Assembly: GCF_002797375.1 (NCBI RefSeq)
Contig: NZ_KZ454941.1
Location: forward strand, 2,820,984-2,884,983
Length of the DNA stretch: 64,000 nt
Direction of reading: 5' to 3'
Source of the DNA: Bacillus sp. FJAT-42315
GTDB lineage: Bacteria > Bacillota > Bacilli > Bacillales > Domibacillaceae
Position 1 is the stretch's first letter. Each line of letters opens with the position of its first letter. This document shows, in pieces, positions 1 through 8,772 of this stretch. The notes beneath the pieces are model-generated. The model worked only from the letters and a program-made list of their open reading frames with translations. It searched no databases and was not told the origin of the DNA. Position numbers and translations under genes: made by a program.

Positions 1-1507
1 CAGCCGCTTTATTTAAATCGTAACGATTCTCCGCATCTTCTAGCTCTCGTCTCAATCTCTCAAGGTGTTCTCTTTTCTCCTGTACGCGGTGAATGGCCTC
101 TTTTTCGGCTTCCCACCTTGCTCGCATTTCATTTGCTTTTTCCTTTAAATTGACCAATTCTTCTTGTAATTGAATGCGGCGGTCTTTACTCGCTTGATCC
201 TTTTCTTTTTTCAACGCGGCCTCTTCAATTTCTAGCTGCATCACCCGGCGAGTCACTTCATCGAGTTCACTTGGCATCGAATCAATCTCGGTCCGAATCA
301 TCGCACACGCTTCATCGACTAAATCAATCGCTTTATCTGGTAGAAAACGATCCGTGATATAGCGATTCGATAATGTAGCTGCTGCAACAATCGCTCGGTC
401 GTGAATATTGACTCCGTGGTGAATTTCAAAGCGCTCCTTCAAGCCGCGTAAAATGGAGATCGTGTCTTCCACCGTTGGCTCTTGTACAAGCACTTGTTGA
501 AAACGACGCTCAAGTGCCGGGTCTTTTTCAATGTATTTGCGATGCTCCTCTAACGTTGTCGCTCCGATACAGTGAAGCTCTCCACGTGCTAGCATTGGCT
601 TTAGCATATTGCCAGCATCCATTGCCCCCTCTGTCTTCCCCGCACCAACAATCGTGTGGATTTCATCAATAAACAGCAAAATACGTCCATCACTTTTCTT
701 TACTTCATTCAGTACAGCCTTCAATCGCTCTTCAAACTCTCCGCGAAATTTAGCTCCAGCAATTAAAGAGCTCATATCTAGTGAAAAGATCGCCTTATCT
801 TTTAACCCATCCGGGACATCTTTACGAACAATCCGTTGAGCCAAACCTTCGACAATCGCCGTTTTCCCCACACCAGGTTCACCTATTAAGACAGGATTGT
901 TTTTCGTCTTTCTCGAAAGAATCCGAATGACATGGCGAATTTCTTGATCACGCCCAATGACTGGATCTAGCTTTCCCGAACGAACTTCTTCTACTAGATC
1001 ACGTCCATATTTACTTAACGCTTCATAACTTGCTTCTGGATGTTGAGATGTCACTTTTTGATTCCCCCTTATCTCATGAATAACCTTTTCTATTTTCTTT
1101 TTCGTTAACGCTTCCTTCGTTAAAAACTGCTTCATTTCATAATCGTTTGTATTGGCTAAAGCAAGAGTCAAATGTTCAACTGATAAATATTCATCTCCCC
1201 ATGCTTCTTTCATCTGGTCAGCCGCTCTCATCAATGCTTGTACACTAGCGGATAAATAAGCTCCGTATTGAACACCTGCTCCTGAAATAACCGGCTTTTT
1301 GGCTAGTCGTTCTTCTAAAAAAGCCTTCCAGTTAGTTTCACTGCTTCCGGCACGCTCCATAATTCTGACCAATAAACTATCCGGTCTGTTCATTAATACT
1401 AATAATAAGTGGCAAAGATCGATTTCTGTATGCTCACGCTCTTTCGCAAGTGTTTGGGCATCAGCTAATCCTTGCTGCAAAGAATGCGTCATCCGTTCTA
1501 TATCCAA
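1..1507 (-). CDS. clpB: ClpB disaggregase, N-terminal part (runs off the left edge)
   Basis: Hsp100 AAA+ disaggregase that works with DnaK to rescue aggregated proteins in the cytoplasm. About 500 of the usual ~865 residues are present. In order: Clp N-domain (about 1-145), first ATPase domain with Walker A GEPGVGKT near residue 205 and Walker [11 protein letters not shown] near 275, then the start of the charged coiled-coil middle domain, cut by the window edge. The second ATPase domain lies outside. I place the start at a TTG (1505-1507) because a GAGGTGA ribosome site sits about 6 bases upstream; an ATG six codons in is the alternative. The gene reads alone, diverging from uppP. A CtsR operator lies just ahead of the ribosome site, so heat-shock control by CtsR is likely. 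Confidence 0.95.
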   Translation of the reverse strand, partial: MDIERMTHSLQQGLADAQTLAKEREHTEIDLCHLLLVLMNRPDSLLVRIMERAGSSETNWKAFLEERLAKKPVISGAGVQYGAYLSASVQALMRAADQMKEAWGDEYLSVEHLTLALANTNDYEMKQFLTKEALTKKKIEKVIHEIRGNQKVTSQHPEASYEALSKYGRDLVEEVRSGKLDPVIGRDQEIRHVIRILSRKTKNNPVLIGEPGVGKTAIVEGLAQRIVRKDVPDGLKDKAIFSLDMSSLIAGAKFRGEFEERLKAVLNEVKKSDGRILLFIDEIHTIVGAGKTEGAMDAGNMLKPMLARGELHCIGATTLEEHRKYIEKDPALERRFQQVLVQEPTVEDTISILRGLKERFEIHHGVNIHDRAIVAAATLSNRYITDRFLPDKAIDLVDEACAMIRTEIDSMPSELDEVTRRVMQLEIEEAALKKEKDQASKDRRIQLQEELVNLKEKANEMRARWEAEKEAIHRVQEKREHLERLRRELEDAENRYDLNKAA

Positions 1508-1521
1508 TGTCGCTCACCTCT

Positions 1522-1538
1522 TTTGACCATTTTTGACC
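1522..1538 (-). promoter_or_regulatory. CtsR operator of clpB
   Basis: On the minus strand this reads GGTCAAA-AAT-GGTCAAA, a tandem direct heptad repeat with a 3-base spacer that matches the known CtsR consensus exactly. It lies between the predicted start of transcription and the clpB ribosome site, where bound repressor would block transcription. Confidence 0.88.
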
Positions 1539-1547
1539 TTTATCATA

Positions 1548-1577
1548 ATTATATTTGTTTACCAATATAATTGTAAA
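1548..1577 (-). promoter_or_regulatory. Sigma-A type promoter of clpB
   Basis: On the minus strand TTTACA (1572-1577), 18 bases, then TATAAT (1548-1553). The -10 is perfect and the -35 matches four of six. The predicted start of transcription falls next to the CtsR box. Confidence 0.65.
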
Positions 1578-1683
1578 GTGATATGCTGATAATTGGAGAA
1601 AAAAGGTGGTTTCAACCAAAATGCTTTACAGTCTCCCTTTCTTTAGTGTTAAATGATGAAGGTTAACTATTTGTTGGAGGTTT

Positions 1684-2502
1684 ATGACCGTGAACGATGC
1701 TATTTTGTTATTAAAATATTTATTGTTAGGAATGTTTCAAGGATTTACAGAACCGATTCCGATTTCATCAAGTGGACATTTGCAATTAGCGAAACATTTT
1801 TTCGGAATTGAAATTAAAGGTTTAACGTTTGAGTTGATGGTGAACACCGCTTCCTTACTTGCCGTGTTGGCAATTTATCGTCAAGATATTATTCGCCTTG
1901 CAACCAATGGGTTAAGCTATGTGAAAACGAAAAATCCAGATGATCGTTCTGAATTTATGTTTATCGTCTATTTAATTATTGCTACGATCCCGGCTGGAAT
2001 AATTGGCGTTGTCTTTGGGGATTTTATTGAAGACAAATTATCTTCTGTTCGTACGGTAGCTATCACGTTAATCATTACCGGAATTGCTTTATGGACAATT
2101 CGTAACTTACGCGGACGTAAAAATGATGGCGATATGAAATTAAGAGATGCGTTAATCATCGGCTTTGCTCAAGCTGTTGCTTTAATTCCTGGTATTAGCC
2201 GTTCCGGTGCAACAATTGTGGCGGCGATGGGGCTAGGAATGAAGCAAGAAACGGCACTTCGTTTTTCCTTCTTACTGTTTATCCCTGTGAGCCTTGGAGG
2301 AGCTATTTTAAGCTTTTCAGATATTTTAAGTGATCCACAGCTTACTCAATTGGCGATTCCTTATGCACTTGCCTTTATCGGCTCATTTGTTATGTCTTAC
2401 TTTTCATTAAAGTGGTTTATGAATATTATGGCGCAAGGAAATTTAAAGTACTTTGCCATCTACTGCTTTATCGTCGGACCACTTGTACTTTTTTTCACCT
2501 AA
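1684..2502 (+). CDS. uppP: Undecaprenyl-diphosphate phosphatase UppP (BacA family)
   Basis: Integral membrane phosphatase that converts undecaprenyl diphosphate to the monophosphate, recycling the lipid carrier for peptidoglycan and other wall polymers; overexpression gives bacitracin resistance. 272 residues, full family length. The two BacA signature regions are visible: [14 protein letters not shown] near residues 18-32 and [10 protein letters not shown] near 170-180, with about eight hydrophobic segments around them. The start ATG is preceded by TTGGAGG at 1673-1679. The gene stands alone, diverges from clpB and ends at a strong terminator. The first signature has PIPIS where many homologues have LPVSS, a mild variation. 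Confidence 0.93.
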   Translation: MTVNDAILLLKYLLLGMFQGFTEPIPISSSGHLQLAKHFFGIEIKGLTFELMVNTASLLAVLAIYRQDIIRLATNGLSYVKTKNPDDRSEFMFIVYLIIATIPAGIIGVVFGDFIEDKLSSVRTVAITLIITGIALWTIRNLRGRKNDGDMKLRDALIIGFAQAVALIPGISRSGATIVAAMGLGMKQETALRFSFLLFIPVSLGGAILSFSDILSDPQLTQLAIPYALAFIGSFVMSYFSLKWFMNIMAQGNLKYFAIYCFIVGPLVLFFT

Positions 2503-2512
2503 ATCACCAAAC

Positions 2513-2543
2513 AGGGGAGACCATTTTACTTGGTCTCCCCTTT
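2513..2543 (+). terminator. Rho-independent terminator of uppP
   Basis: Perfect 10-bp stem AGGGGAGACC / GGTCTCCCCT with a 9-base loop, followed by a short T tract, 10 bases after the uppP stop. Confidence 0.85.
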
Positions 2544-2705
2544 CGCTTACTATCTCGTGTTTTAACCAAAAATACCACAACTTAATTCACAAAACTTTTG
2601 CACCATTTCTAGAAATAAAATACTTTTTTTGCCTCTTGGGTTGTTTATTACTTTTTTTACTATTAAAATAGGTGTTATTAAATTTGTTTACAGAAGGAGA
2701 ATTTG

Positions 2706-3398
2706 ATGAATAGATGCCTTTCTCTTTCAGAAAAGTTTGTCCAGCTATTTGAAGAAGAGAACACAGTGAAACTCTTCCGAAAAGGAGATCACTTGTTCCA
2801 AGAAGCAACTGAAGCAAAAGAGCTTTTTTTACTGTTAAGCGGAAAAGTACAAATTAGTAAAGTAGTCCCAGATGGTCGTGAATTGTCGTTACGTATTTGT
2901 GGAAAAGATGATATCATCGTCGAATTCCCTCTATTTACTGGAGATACACAATATTCGTCTAACGCAAAAGCTTTAGAAAATGGCGAAGCTCTTGTCATGA
3001 CAAAGAAACGATTGGAAGAAATGATTTCCTCTGACTCTCAACTAATGATGAATTGGTTTCAATACACCCAACTAGATAACCAAAAAACACAATCAAAATT
3101 GCGCGACTTAATTTTACATGGAAAAAAAGGCGGCGTGTACTCCACACTCATCCGATTAAGCAATACATTCGGGGAACAAACCGAAGATGGAATCCTTATC
3201 ACTGTTACATTAACGAATCAAGAAATCGCTAACCTATGCGGCACATCTCGTGAAGTCGTTAATCGCATGTTCAGCGACCTCCGTAAAAAAAATATTCTAT
3301 CCATTAAAAAAAGCCAACTAATCATACACGACATTCAATACTTAAAAAAAGAAATCGACTGTGAAAACTGTCCAATAGAAATATGCCAAATTGACTAA
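2706..3398 (+). CDS. fnr: Fnr, Crp/Fnr-family oxygen-sensing regulator
   Basis: Transcription regulator of anaerobic genes. 230 residues: N-terminal cyclic-nucleotide-binding-like barrel (about 20-130), long dimer helix, then a C-terminal winged helix with TNQEIANLCGTSREVVNRM as recognition region. The C-terminus ends in C-x2-C-x4-C (C219, C222, C227), the arrangement that in B. subtilis Fnr binds an unusual C-terminal [4Fe-4S] cluster together with an aspartate; D in YTQLDNQ is a candidate fourth ligand. This ending separates it from ArcR- or PrfA-type relatives. The ATG at 2706 follows AAGGAGA by 5 bases; a TTG one codon upstream is possible. No narGHJI or narK genes are next to it here. 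It is followed directly by repeat array 1. Confidence 0.88.
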   Translation: MNRCLSLSEKFVQLFEEENTVKLFRKGDHLFQEATEAKELFLLLSGKVQISKVVPDGRELSLRICGKDDIIVEFPLFTGDTQYSSNAKALENGEALVMTKKRLEEMISSDSQLMMNWFQYTQLDNQKTQSKLRDLILHGKKGGVYSTLIRLSNTFGEQTEDGILITVTLTNQEIANLCGTSREVVNRMFSDLRKKNILSIKKSQLIIHDIQYLKKEIDCENCPIEICQID

Positions 3399-3401
3399 TC
3401 G

Positions 3402-3724
3402 AAAAGCGGAAGGTGCCGTTTAGCGACGTATGGGCTGGAGCAATCCGCACGAGATAAAGGAAACACGATGAACGATAGTGAATCGATGTTGACTTATCGC
3501 AAGGAGGAGTGCAGAAGCCCACTAGTCGTTGGCGCCTGGAGCTAGACTAGCCGAAAAGCGGAGCCAACTTGGTCAGCCGCGACAAGCAAAAGACGAGCCG
3601 GCTGAAAGGTTGGTCTTTAACCTTTTGGACGGATTGGCTTTTGACCTCGAGCGGCTAGTTGGCGGAGCTAGACATTATCAAAAGCGGAAGGCGCCGTTTA
3701 GTGACGTATGGGCTGGAGCTAGAC
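3402..3724 (+). repeat. Structured repeat array 1: A, B and a deleted A unit
   Basis: This fills the 400-base gap between fnr and yitW. Unit A is 3402-3547 (146 bp), unit B is 3554-3673 (120 bp), and 3680-3724 is an A unit whose middle is missing, so that its 5' arm runs straight into the terminal GGAGCTAGAC. All begin AAAAGCGGA and end GGAGCTAGAC. This array carries the most diverged stems of the four, with paired changes on both arms (for example GGGCT/AGCCC where other arrays have GAACT/AGTTC). No credible reading frame. Confidence 0.9.
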
Positions 3725-3733
3725 AAGCAAATA

Positions 3734-3772
3734 AAAAAGGATGCAACTACACACTGTAGCTACATCCTTTTT
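3734..3772. terminator. Bidirectional terminator between array 1 and yitW
   Basis: Stem of AAAAAGGATG then CAACTAC against GTAGCTACATCCTTTTT with a 5-base loop; A and T tracts on both sides let it work on either strand. It would end yitW (minus strand) and any read-through from fnr and the array. Confidence 0.8.
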
Positions 3773-3806
3773 ATTATGTGCTTAGCCCCTTCTAACCAAT
3801 ATGCTC

Positions 3807-4115
3807 TTATTGAATACCAAGAGCGATTTTGGCATAACGAGACATTTTGTCGCGCGTCCACGGCGGATTCCAAACAATATTTACTTCTACTTCTTTCACT
3901 TCAGGAATGTCAGCCAATGCAGCTTTCACTTGATCGACAATGACCCCTGCTAGCGGACAGCCCATCGCTGTTAACGTCATCGTAACAATCGTCTTTCCGT
4001 CCTCTTCCATATCAATATCATACACGAGACCAAGGTTGACAATGTCAATGCCCAGCTCCGGGTCGATGACTTGTTCAAGCGCCCCCATAATATTTTCTTT
4101 TAAATCTTGATCCAT
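3807..4115 (-). CDS. yitW: YitW, MIP18/DUF59 iron-sulfur assembly factor
   Basis: 102-residue protein of the MIP18/PaaD-like DUF59 family (SufT type), which helps mature iron-sulfur proteins in the cytoplasm. The protein is a single DUF59 domain with DPELGIDIVNLGLVYDI near the start, the conserved cysteine in TAMGCPLAG near residue 53, and a WNPPWTRDKMS motif near the C-terminus. Full length for the family and close to my memory of B. subtilis YitW. The ATG follows a GAGGAGG-like site. It diverges from yitU, the same pairing as in B. subtilis. Confidence 0.88.
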   Translation of the reverse strand: MDQDLKENIMGALEQVIDPELGIDIVNLGLVYDIDMEEDGKTIVTMTLTAMGCPLAGVIVDQVKAALADIPEVKEVEVNIVWNPPWTRDKMSRYAKIALGIQ

Positions 4116-4282
4116 ACGTTTTCCCTCCTCTTTCTATTCCACTATTTCTACTATAACAAAAGGAAGAATCAATTATCACCCTTTAAGCTTATAATTATTG
4201 ATAGCTTTCCTATTGGACATATTGATTTATTAAAGCGTACACTAAAGAAGTAAATATATCGAAAAAAGGAGAGTGCCGCTTG

Positions 4283-5098
4283 ATGACTGAAAAGCATTTA
4301 ATTGTATTAGATTTAGATGGAACATTGCTTACCGATGACAAAACAATTTCTCCTCGAACGAAACAAACACTCCAAACAGCCATGGAGCAAGGCCATGAAG
4401 TGATGATCGCGACCGGTCGTCCTTATCGCTCCAGCGAGCTTTACTATAAAGAGCTCGGCTTAACGACTCCGATCGTGAACTTTAACGGCGCCTTCGTTCA
4501 CCATCCAAGAAATGATGCTTGGGGGATGTATCACGAACCAATGGATGCAAAAACAGCGATTGAAATTGTTGAAGCTTGCCATGATTTTAATTTCCATAAT
4601 ATTGTTGCCGAAGTAATGGACAATTTATACTTCCATTATCATGATGAGCGACTCATTGACGTCTTTAGCATGGGGAATCCTACAGTTACAACAGGAGATC
4701 TTCGACGCGTATTAACAGAGCATCCCACTTGCCTGTTGATTCATGCTGTTGAAGAACATGTACCAAATATTCGCAAGCATTTAAGCGATGTTCACGCCGA
4801 ATTAATTGACCATCGTCGCTGGGGCGCTCCTTGGCACGTTATTGAATTAGTAAAGGCTGGCTTAAATAAAGCAGTCGGCATTCAACGAGCGGCAGCTGAC
4901 CTTCACATTCCACAAGAACGTATCATCGCTTTTGGAGATGAAGATAATGATTTAGAAATGATTGAATACGCTGGAATCGGTGTCGCTATGGGCAACGGCA
5001 TCGCTCCATTGAAAAACATTGCTAATGAAATCACGTTAACGAACGAAGAAGATGGGGTCGCTATCTTTTTAGAAGATCGGTTAGGTTTGTCAAAGTAA
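4283..5098 (+). CDS. yitU: YitU, Cof-type HAD phosphatase
   Basis: Cytoplasmic HAD-superfamily phosphatase with a C2 (Cof) cap, 271 residues. Motif I DLDGTL at about 9-14 supplies the nucleophile, motif II is ATGRP near 45, the motif III lysine lies in ELVKAGLNK, and motif IV is GDEDNDLEM near 218. All catalytic residues are present. In B. subtilis, YitU can dephosphorylate the riboflavin precursor 5-amino-6-(5-phospho-D-ribitylamino)uracil; the true substrate here is inferred only from homology. The ATG at 4283 has a GGAGAG site 9 bases upstream; a TTG one codon earlier is less likely. Followed by yajQ in the same direction. Confidence 0.88.
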   Translation: MTEKHLIVLDLDGTLLTDDKTISPRTKQTLQTAMEQGHEVMIATGRPYRSSELYYKELGLTTPIVNFNGAFVHHPRNDAWGMYHEPMDAKTAIEIVEACHDFNFHNIVAEVMDNLYFHYHDERLIDVFSMGNPTVTTGDLRRVLTEHPTCLLIHAVEEHVPNIRKHLSDVHAELIDHRRWGAPWHVIELVKAGLNKAVGIQRAAADLHIPQERIIAFGDEDNDLEMIEYAGIGVAMGNGIAPLKNIANEITLTNEEDGVAIFLEDRLGLSK

Positions 5099-5168
5099 AG
5101 ATAGCATTTGCTGGTTACATAGCCTTCCATTATAATAAGTGGTAAATACTTAATTGTTGGAGGTTCCT

Positions 5169-5660
5169 ATGGCGAAAGAAAATTCATTTGATATTGTCTC
5201 TAAAGTAGACTTTTCAGAGGTAACGAATGCGATTCAAATGGCGATGAAAGAAATTCAAACACGGTATGATTTCAAAGGTAGCAAAAGTGAAATCAAGCTC
5301 GATAAAGAAGAACTTGTATTAGTATCCGATGATGAGTATAAGTTAGATCAAGTGAAGGATGTTTTAATTGGCAAATTAATTAAACGATCCGTTCCTATCA
5401 AAAACTTAGACTACGGAAAAGTAGAAGGAGCATCAGGAGGTACTGTTCGACAACGAGCGAAAATGGTACAAGGCATCGATAAAGATACAGCGAAAAAGAT
5501 TAATAGCCTCATTAAGCAAAGCGGATTAAAAGTGAAATCTCAAATTCAAGACGATCAAATGCGTGTGACTGGAAAAAGCAAAGATGATCTGCAACAAGTG
5601 ATGGCAGCTGTTCGAGGAGCTGACTTGTCAGTAGACGTTCAATTTGTGAACTTCCGCTAA
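5169..5660 (+). CDS. yajQ: YajQ-family nucleotide-binding protein
   Basis: 163-residue cytoplasmic protein of the UPF0234/YajQ family (YitK in B. subtilis), full length. Starts [15 protein letters not shown] and contains the family hallmark [10 protein letters not shown] near residue 30 and [17 protein letters not shown] in the second half; the fold is two ferredoxin-like domains. Relatives in other bacteria bind nucleotides, including cyclic di-GMP; the role in Bacillus is not established. The ATG at 5169 follows TTGGAGG, so an in-frame start 15 bases upstream is not needed. Ends at a strong bidirectional terminator shared with the amylase-like gene. Confidence 0.9.
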   Translation: MAKENSFDIVSKVDFSEVTNAIQMAMKEIQTRYDFKGSKSEIKLDKEELVLVSDDEYKLDQVKDVLIGKLIKRSVPIKNLDYGKVEGASGGTVRQRAKMVQGIDKDTAKKINSLIKQSGLKVKSQIQDDQMRVTGKSKDDLQQVMAAVRGADLSVDVQFVNFR

Positions 5661-5672
5661 TTTTTCATCTCA

Positions 5673-5712
5673 AAAAAGGCTTCGAAGCTCTTGTAAGCTT
5701 CGAAGCCTTTTT
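5673..5712. terminator. Bidirectional terminator between yajQ and the amylase-like gene
   Basis: Perfect 17-bp stem: AAAAAGGCTTCGAAGCT at 5673-5689 against its reverse complement at 5696-5712, with a 6-base loop. A and T tracts on both strands; the genes on each side converge here. Confidence 0.92.
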
Positions 5713-5713
5713 C

Positions 5714-7219
5714 TTATCTTGCTGCTCTTCCACGTCTCCAAACAAGATAGATAAATACCATAAAAATAATATATACAGCCGCTAATGCAGCAATAAAGGA
5801 GATATTAATTCCTGATTTTTCAGTTAAAGCAAATACCTCTGATTGTTCCCGATCCAGGATAACCGTGAAATTCCCATTCTCCGCTCGCGATAAATTATCA
5901 TTAAGCAAACCTCGTAATTCTTTATCACTCGCAAGTTCTTTAGCTGGAATCGTTACTTTTTGTGTCTCATCTGTATTATTGATCGCTACAATAAGCGTTT
6001 CATCTTGATATTCTCTCTTAAAAACGACCATGCCATTTTTTTCATATAGCGGCTCATATGAACCCCTCGTCAAAGCTGGCAATTGCTGACGAAGATCACC
6101 AATTTTCTTCATATAATCAATCAGCTCTTTATCGATTCTAAAGTTCATGAGACCATGATTTTCTACTCCCTCTCCTCCATCAAGAGCGATTTCAGATCCG
6201 TAATAAACAACCGGTGTGCCTGGGATCGTATAAAGATAGGTTAAGGCGAGCATCCAACGAGTACCTGGAAACATATTTTCCTGAACAATATCACGAGTAA
6301 ATCTTGTCGTCTTATTCGTATCTAAATAATGAGCAGATAATTGCGGATCTTTCCATGAAACTTCTACTTCTTTTAACAGCTTCGGAGTTTCACTTGAGCT
6401 TTCGTTCACGTTTTTAAATTGTTCGCGTAATGGAGACATCATAGACCCATTCATCATTCCATCTAAGCCAGCTTTTTGGTATTCTGCGAGTTTGTTTACA
6501 TTCATATCTTGCTCATTGCTTTCACCAAGCAAATAGAGGTCTTTATTCAATCCTTCAGAGAAATTTGCCCAGAAAGAAACAGGAGCATATATCGCATCGC
6601 TTAAATAATAACCATCGATCTTTGTTTGCTCGCTCCAATAGTTCGCCACTTGGATGAGCTCTTTCGTTACTGCCTGATTTTCTAAATTAAGTGTCGCCAT
6701 TTCCCCAAGCCATTTCTCAGGCGCGACTTCACGCTTATTAGTGAACCAGTCGGCTTTTTTATCATCTTTCGTCCAAGGATGAGTTGTGCTCACACGTGTC
6801 ACCGGAAGATCGATCAGCACCTTTAAATCACGCTCATGTGCTTCATTAACTAACTTTTTCAACTCTTTCATCGTGCCAAATTGCTTATTTGTTTTATAAA
6901 AATCGGTCGTCCAGTAGCCATGATAGCCACCTTTTTCATTTTGAAAAATCGGACTTAAAATCACCGTCGTAAATCCCATATCCTTTATATGATCCATCCT
7001 ACCAGTGACCCCTGTAAAATCACCGCCCTGATAAGCTAAAGGATCATTGTTATTGACTTCCTGATTGTTTTGATTATCACCATTATTAAAGCGATCCACC
7101 ATTAAATAATACATAGTTTCATCTTGCCACTTGCGTTCTTCTTTTTCTGCCGCACTAACAGGAAAGGCGTATAAAAGAAGAAACGGTAACAGTATAAGCG
7201 AGCACAATCTTCTTTTCAC
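5714..7219 (-). CDS. Membrane-anchored GH13 alpha-amylase-family protein with degenerate active site
   Basis: 501 residues: Sec signal peptide (about 1-23, ending PVSAAEKEE), a GH13 barrel (QDETMYYLMVDRFNNGD at the start), a C-terminal beta domain, and a C-terminal membrane helix near 470-495 followed by RRGRAAR, so it should sit on the outer face tethered to the membrane. GH13 enzymes hydrolyse alpha-1,4 glucans, but the catalytic motifs look lost. Region I, normally D-x3-NH, reads DLPVTR; region II, normally GFRxD, reads GYYLSD with serine at the nucleophile position; region IV, normally the HD pair, reads LDTNKTTRF. Only the region III glutamate (LLGES) is kept. I infer a binding or scaffold protein rather than an enzyme. 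The start is GTG at 7219 behind a G-rich ribosome site. Confidence 0.82.
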   Translation of the reverse strand: MKRRLCSLILLPFLLLYAFPVSAAEKEERKWQDETMYYLMVDRFNNGDNQNNQEVNNNDPLAYQGGDFTGVTGRMDHIKDMGFTTVILSPIFQNEKGGYHGYWTTDFYKTNKQFGTMKELKKLVNEAHERDLKVLIDLPVTRVSTTHPWTKDDKKADWFTNKREVAPEKWLGEMATLNLENQAVTKELIQVANYWSEQTKIDGYYLSDAIYAPVSFWANFSEGLNKDLYLLGESNEQDMNVNKLAEYQKAGLDGMMNGSMMSPLREQFKNVNESSSETPKLLKEVEVSWKDPQLSAHYLDTNKTTRFTRDIVQENMFPGTRWMLALTYLYTIPGTPVVYYGSEIALDGGEGVENHGLMNFRIDKELIDYMKKIGDLRQQLPALTRGSYEPLYEKNGMVVFKREYQDETLIVAINNTDETQKVTIPAKELASDKELRGLLNDNLSRAENGNFTVILDREQSEVFALTEKSGINISFIAALAAVYIIFMVFIYLVWRRGRAAR

Positions 7220-7387
7220 TTCCGCTTCCCCCCCATATCTAAATGATCATACCGCTTTTAAGATTACGCTTTTGTACACATTACGTCAAATCACAATAAA
7301 GAAAATTCAACAAAAATACAAATAATATTTGGAAATTTGGAGAAGTGTGGCATATGGTCGAAGAAACCTCCATCCACCTATTAATCT

Positions 7388-7428
7388 AAAAAAGTCTAGC
7401 TCCTCCACTAAACCGTGGAGGAGCTAGA
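7388..7428 (-). terminator. Terminator of yisL
   Basis: Perfect 14-bp stem TCTAGCTCCTCCAC / GTGGAGGAGCTAGA with a 6-base loop; on the minus strand it is followed by a run of T (7388-7393). It lies just after the yisL stop. Confidence 0.85.
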
Positions 7429-7440
7429 TGGTTATACATA

Positions 7441-7803
7441 TTAAGCTAAGAAGTTCAGTCCCATTGGCAATTTAAATCCTAAGTAAAGAGTAATAATTAG
7501 TAACAAAACAGCACCAATTAACACTTTGCTTGTCTCTTTTCCTTTTTTCTTGCGCACTAACACCATTTCCATTAGACCAATCGTTAAAATACCCGCAAGC
7601 ATCTTCATACCATACAGCATGTCATCGATCGAATGATGTTTGATGAAAAGCAATAAACCTGTGCCTAACACAAGAATATAAAATAATCTTAATCCCATAT
7701 GTGCACCTGTTGAATATTTTCCAAGTGCGATAAAAAACAAGATGACTGCGATCACCCATGTTGTAATATGTAAATGGGTACTGTTAAAAAATAAAGCGTC
7801 CAC
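7441..7803 (-). CDS. yisL: YisL, DUF1516 membrane protein
   Basis: 120-residue membrane protein of unknown function (DUF1516/UPF0344, YisL in B. subtilis). Four hydrophobic segments are visible, at about 14-28, 38-54, 67-80 and 94-112. The N-terminus has the HLHITTWVI stretch that I associate with this family. The start is GTG at 7803, preceded by GGAGGGGG. It follows yisK at a distance on the same strand and has its own terminator. No function can be proposed from the sequence. Confidence 0.85.
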   Translation of the reverse strand: MDALFFNSTHLHITTWVIAVILFFIALGKYSTGAHMGLRLFYILVLGTGLLLFIKHHSIDDMLYGMKMLAGILTIGLMEMVLVRKKKGKETSKVLIGAVLLLIITLYLGFKLPMGLNFLA

Positions 7804-7877
7804 GTTTGCTCCCCCTCCTTTCTCACCCTTTTCATAGTAACACGTTCCGGAATTAGAAGAAAAGTAAAGGCTCCTTT

Positions 7878-8756
7878 TTAGCGAACATTATTCTGTAAAG
7901 TACCAACTTGCTCAATCGTAATTTCCACTGTATCGCCAGCTTTCAGCAAATTAGGTGGGTTCATACCAAAGCCTACACCAGCTGGAGTTCCTGTCGCAAT
8001 GACATCACCTGGTTCTAACGTCATTCCTTTAGAGAGTGTGGAGATAATTTCATCAATCGGAAAAATAAAATACTTTGTATTCGATTGCTGACGGATTTCC
8101 CCATTCACTTTCGTCTCAATATTTAGTTGATGCGGGTCTTCAATTTCATCAGCAGACACAATCCATGGTCCCATCGGACAAGTGCCATCTAAGCTTTTGC
8201 CAAGGAAAAATTGCTTATGTCGCTTTTGAATATCGCGAGCGGTCACATCATTAATGATCGTATAGCCGAAAATATAATCAAGTGCGTCTTCTTTGTTAAT
8301 TTCTTTTCCACGCTTCCCGATAATGACACCTAGTTCCCCTTCATAATCAAGTGCCTCCGTTAAATCAGAATAAGCTGGAATCTCGTCTTGACAACCAATG
8401 ACTGCTGTTGGTGATTTTGTAAATACCATTAAATCAGTAGGGATACTTTCTTCCCCACCCATTTCAATCGCATGATCACGATAGTTTTTACCGATACACA
8501 TCACATTTTTTGATGGACGTGGGATCGGTGCTAGCCACTCGATATCACTCGCGGCGATAGCTGCATCACTTCCTGCTTTCTCCACATATTTCGCAGCAAC
8601 ACTTGATAAATTCTCTACTTTGTCAATCGCTTCAATGAGCGTAGTTGGCAATTGCTCACCAGCTAATGCAACTAAATCCCAAACAAGCTTCTCTTTTTCA
8701 TCATATACCCCATATGTTTCTTGTCCATTTACGCGAAAACTAATAAATTTCATCAT
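7878..8756 (-). CDS. yisK: YisK, fumarylacetoacetate hydrolase-fold enzyme
   Basis: 292 residues; small N-terminal domain then an FAH-type C-terminal domain beginning at PIPRPSKNVMCIGKNYRDHA (about residue 77). The metal-binding acidic residues appear in DYEGELGVIIGK (the E-x-E pattern) and in the following TIINDVTARDIQ. B. subtilis YisK is an oxaloacetate decarboxylase that also associates with the Mbl cytoskeleton; other family members are acylpyruvases. The same activity here is inference from similarity. Two ATG codons are adjacent at the start. The DUF418 gene lies upstream on the same strand with a 16-base gap, so the two may be co-transcribed. Confidence 0.88.
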   Translation of the reverse strand: MMKFISFRVNGQETYGVYDEKEKLVWDLVALAGEQLPTTLIEAIDKVENLSSVAAKYVEKAGSDAAIAASDIEWLAPIPRPSKNVMCIGKNYRDHAIEMGGEESIPTDLMVFTKSPTAVIGCQDEIPAYSDLTEALDYEGELGVIIGKRGKEINKEDALDYIFGYTIINDVTARDIQKRHKQFFLGKSLDGTCPMGPWIVSADEIEDPHQLNIETKVNGEIRQQSNTKYFIFPIDEIISTLSKGMTLEPGDVIATGTPAGVGFGMNPPNLLKAGDTVEITIEQVGTLQNNVR

Positions 8757-8772
8757 TTTTCCCCCTTATTCT

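Noticed and set aside
7340-7390. Tiny frame near 7354 (ATG with GGAGAAG upstream, about 11 codons)
   Set aside because: Too short to support as a gene; no recognisable peptide and no clear context.
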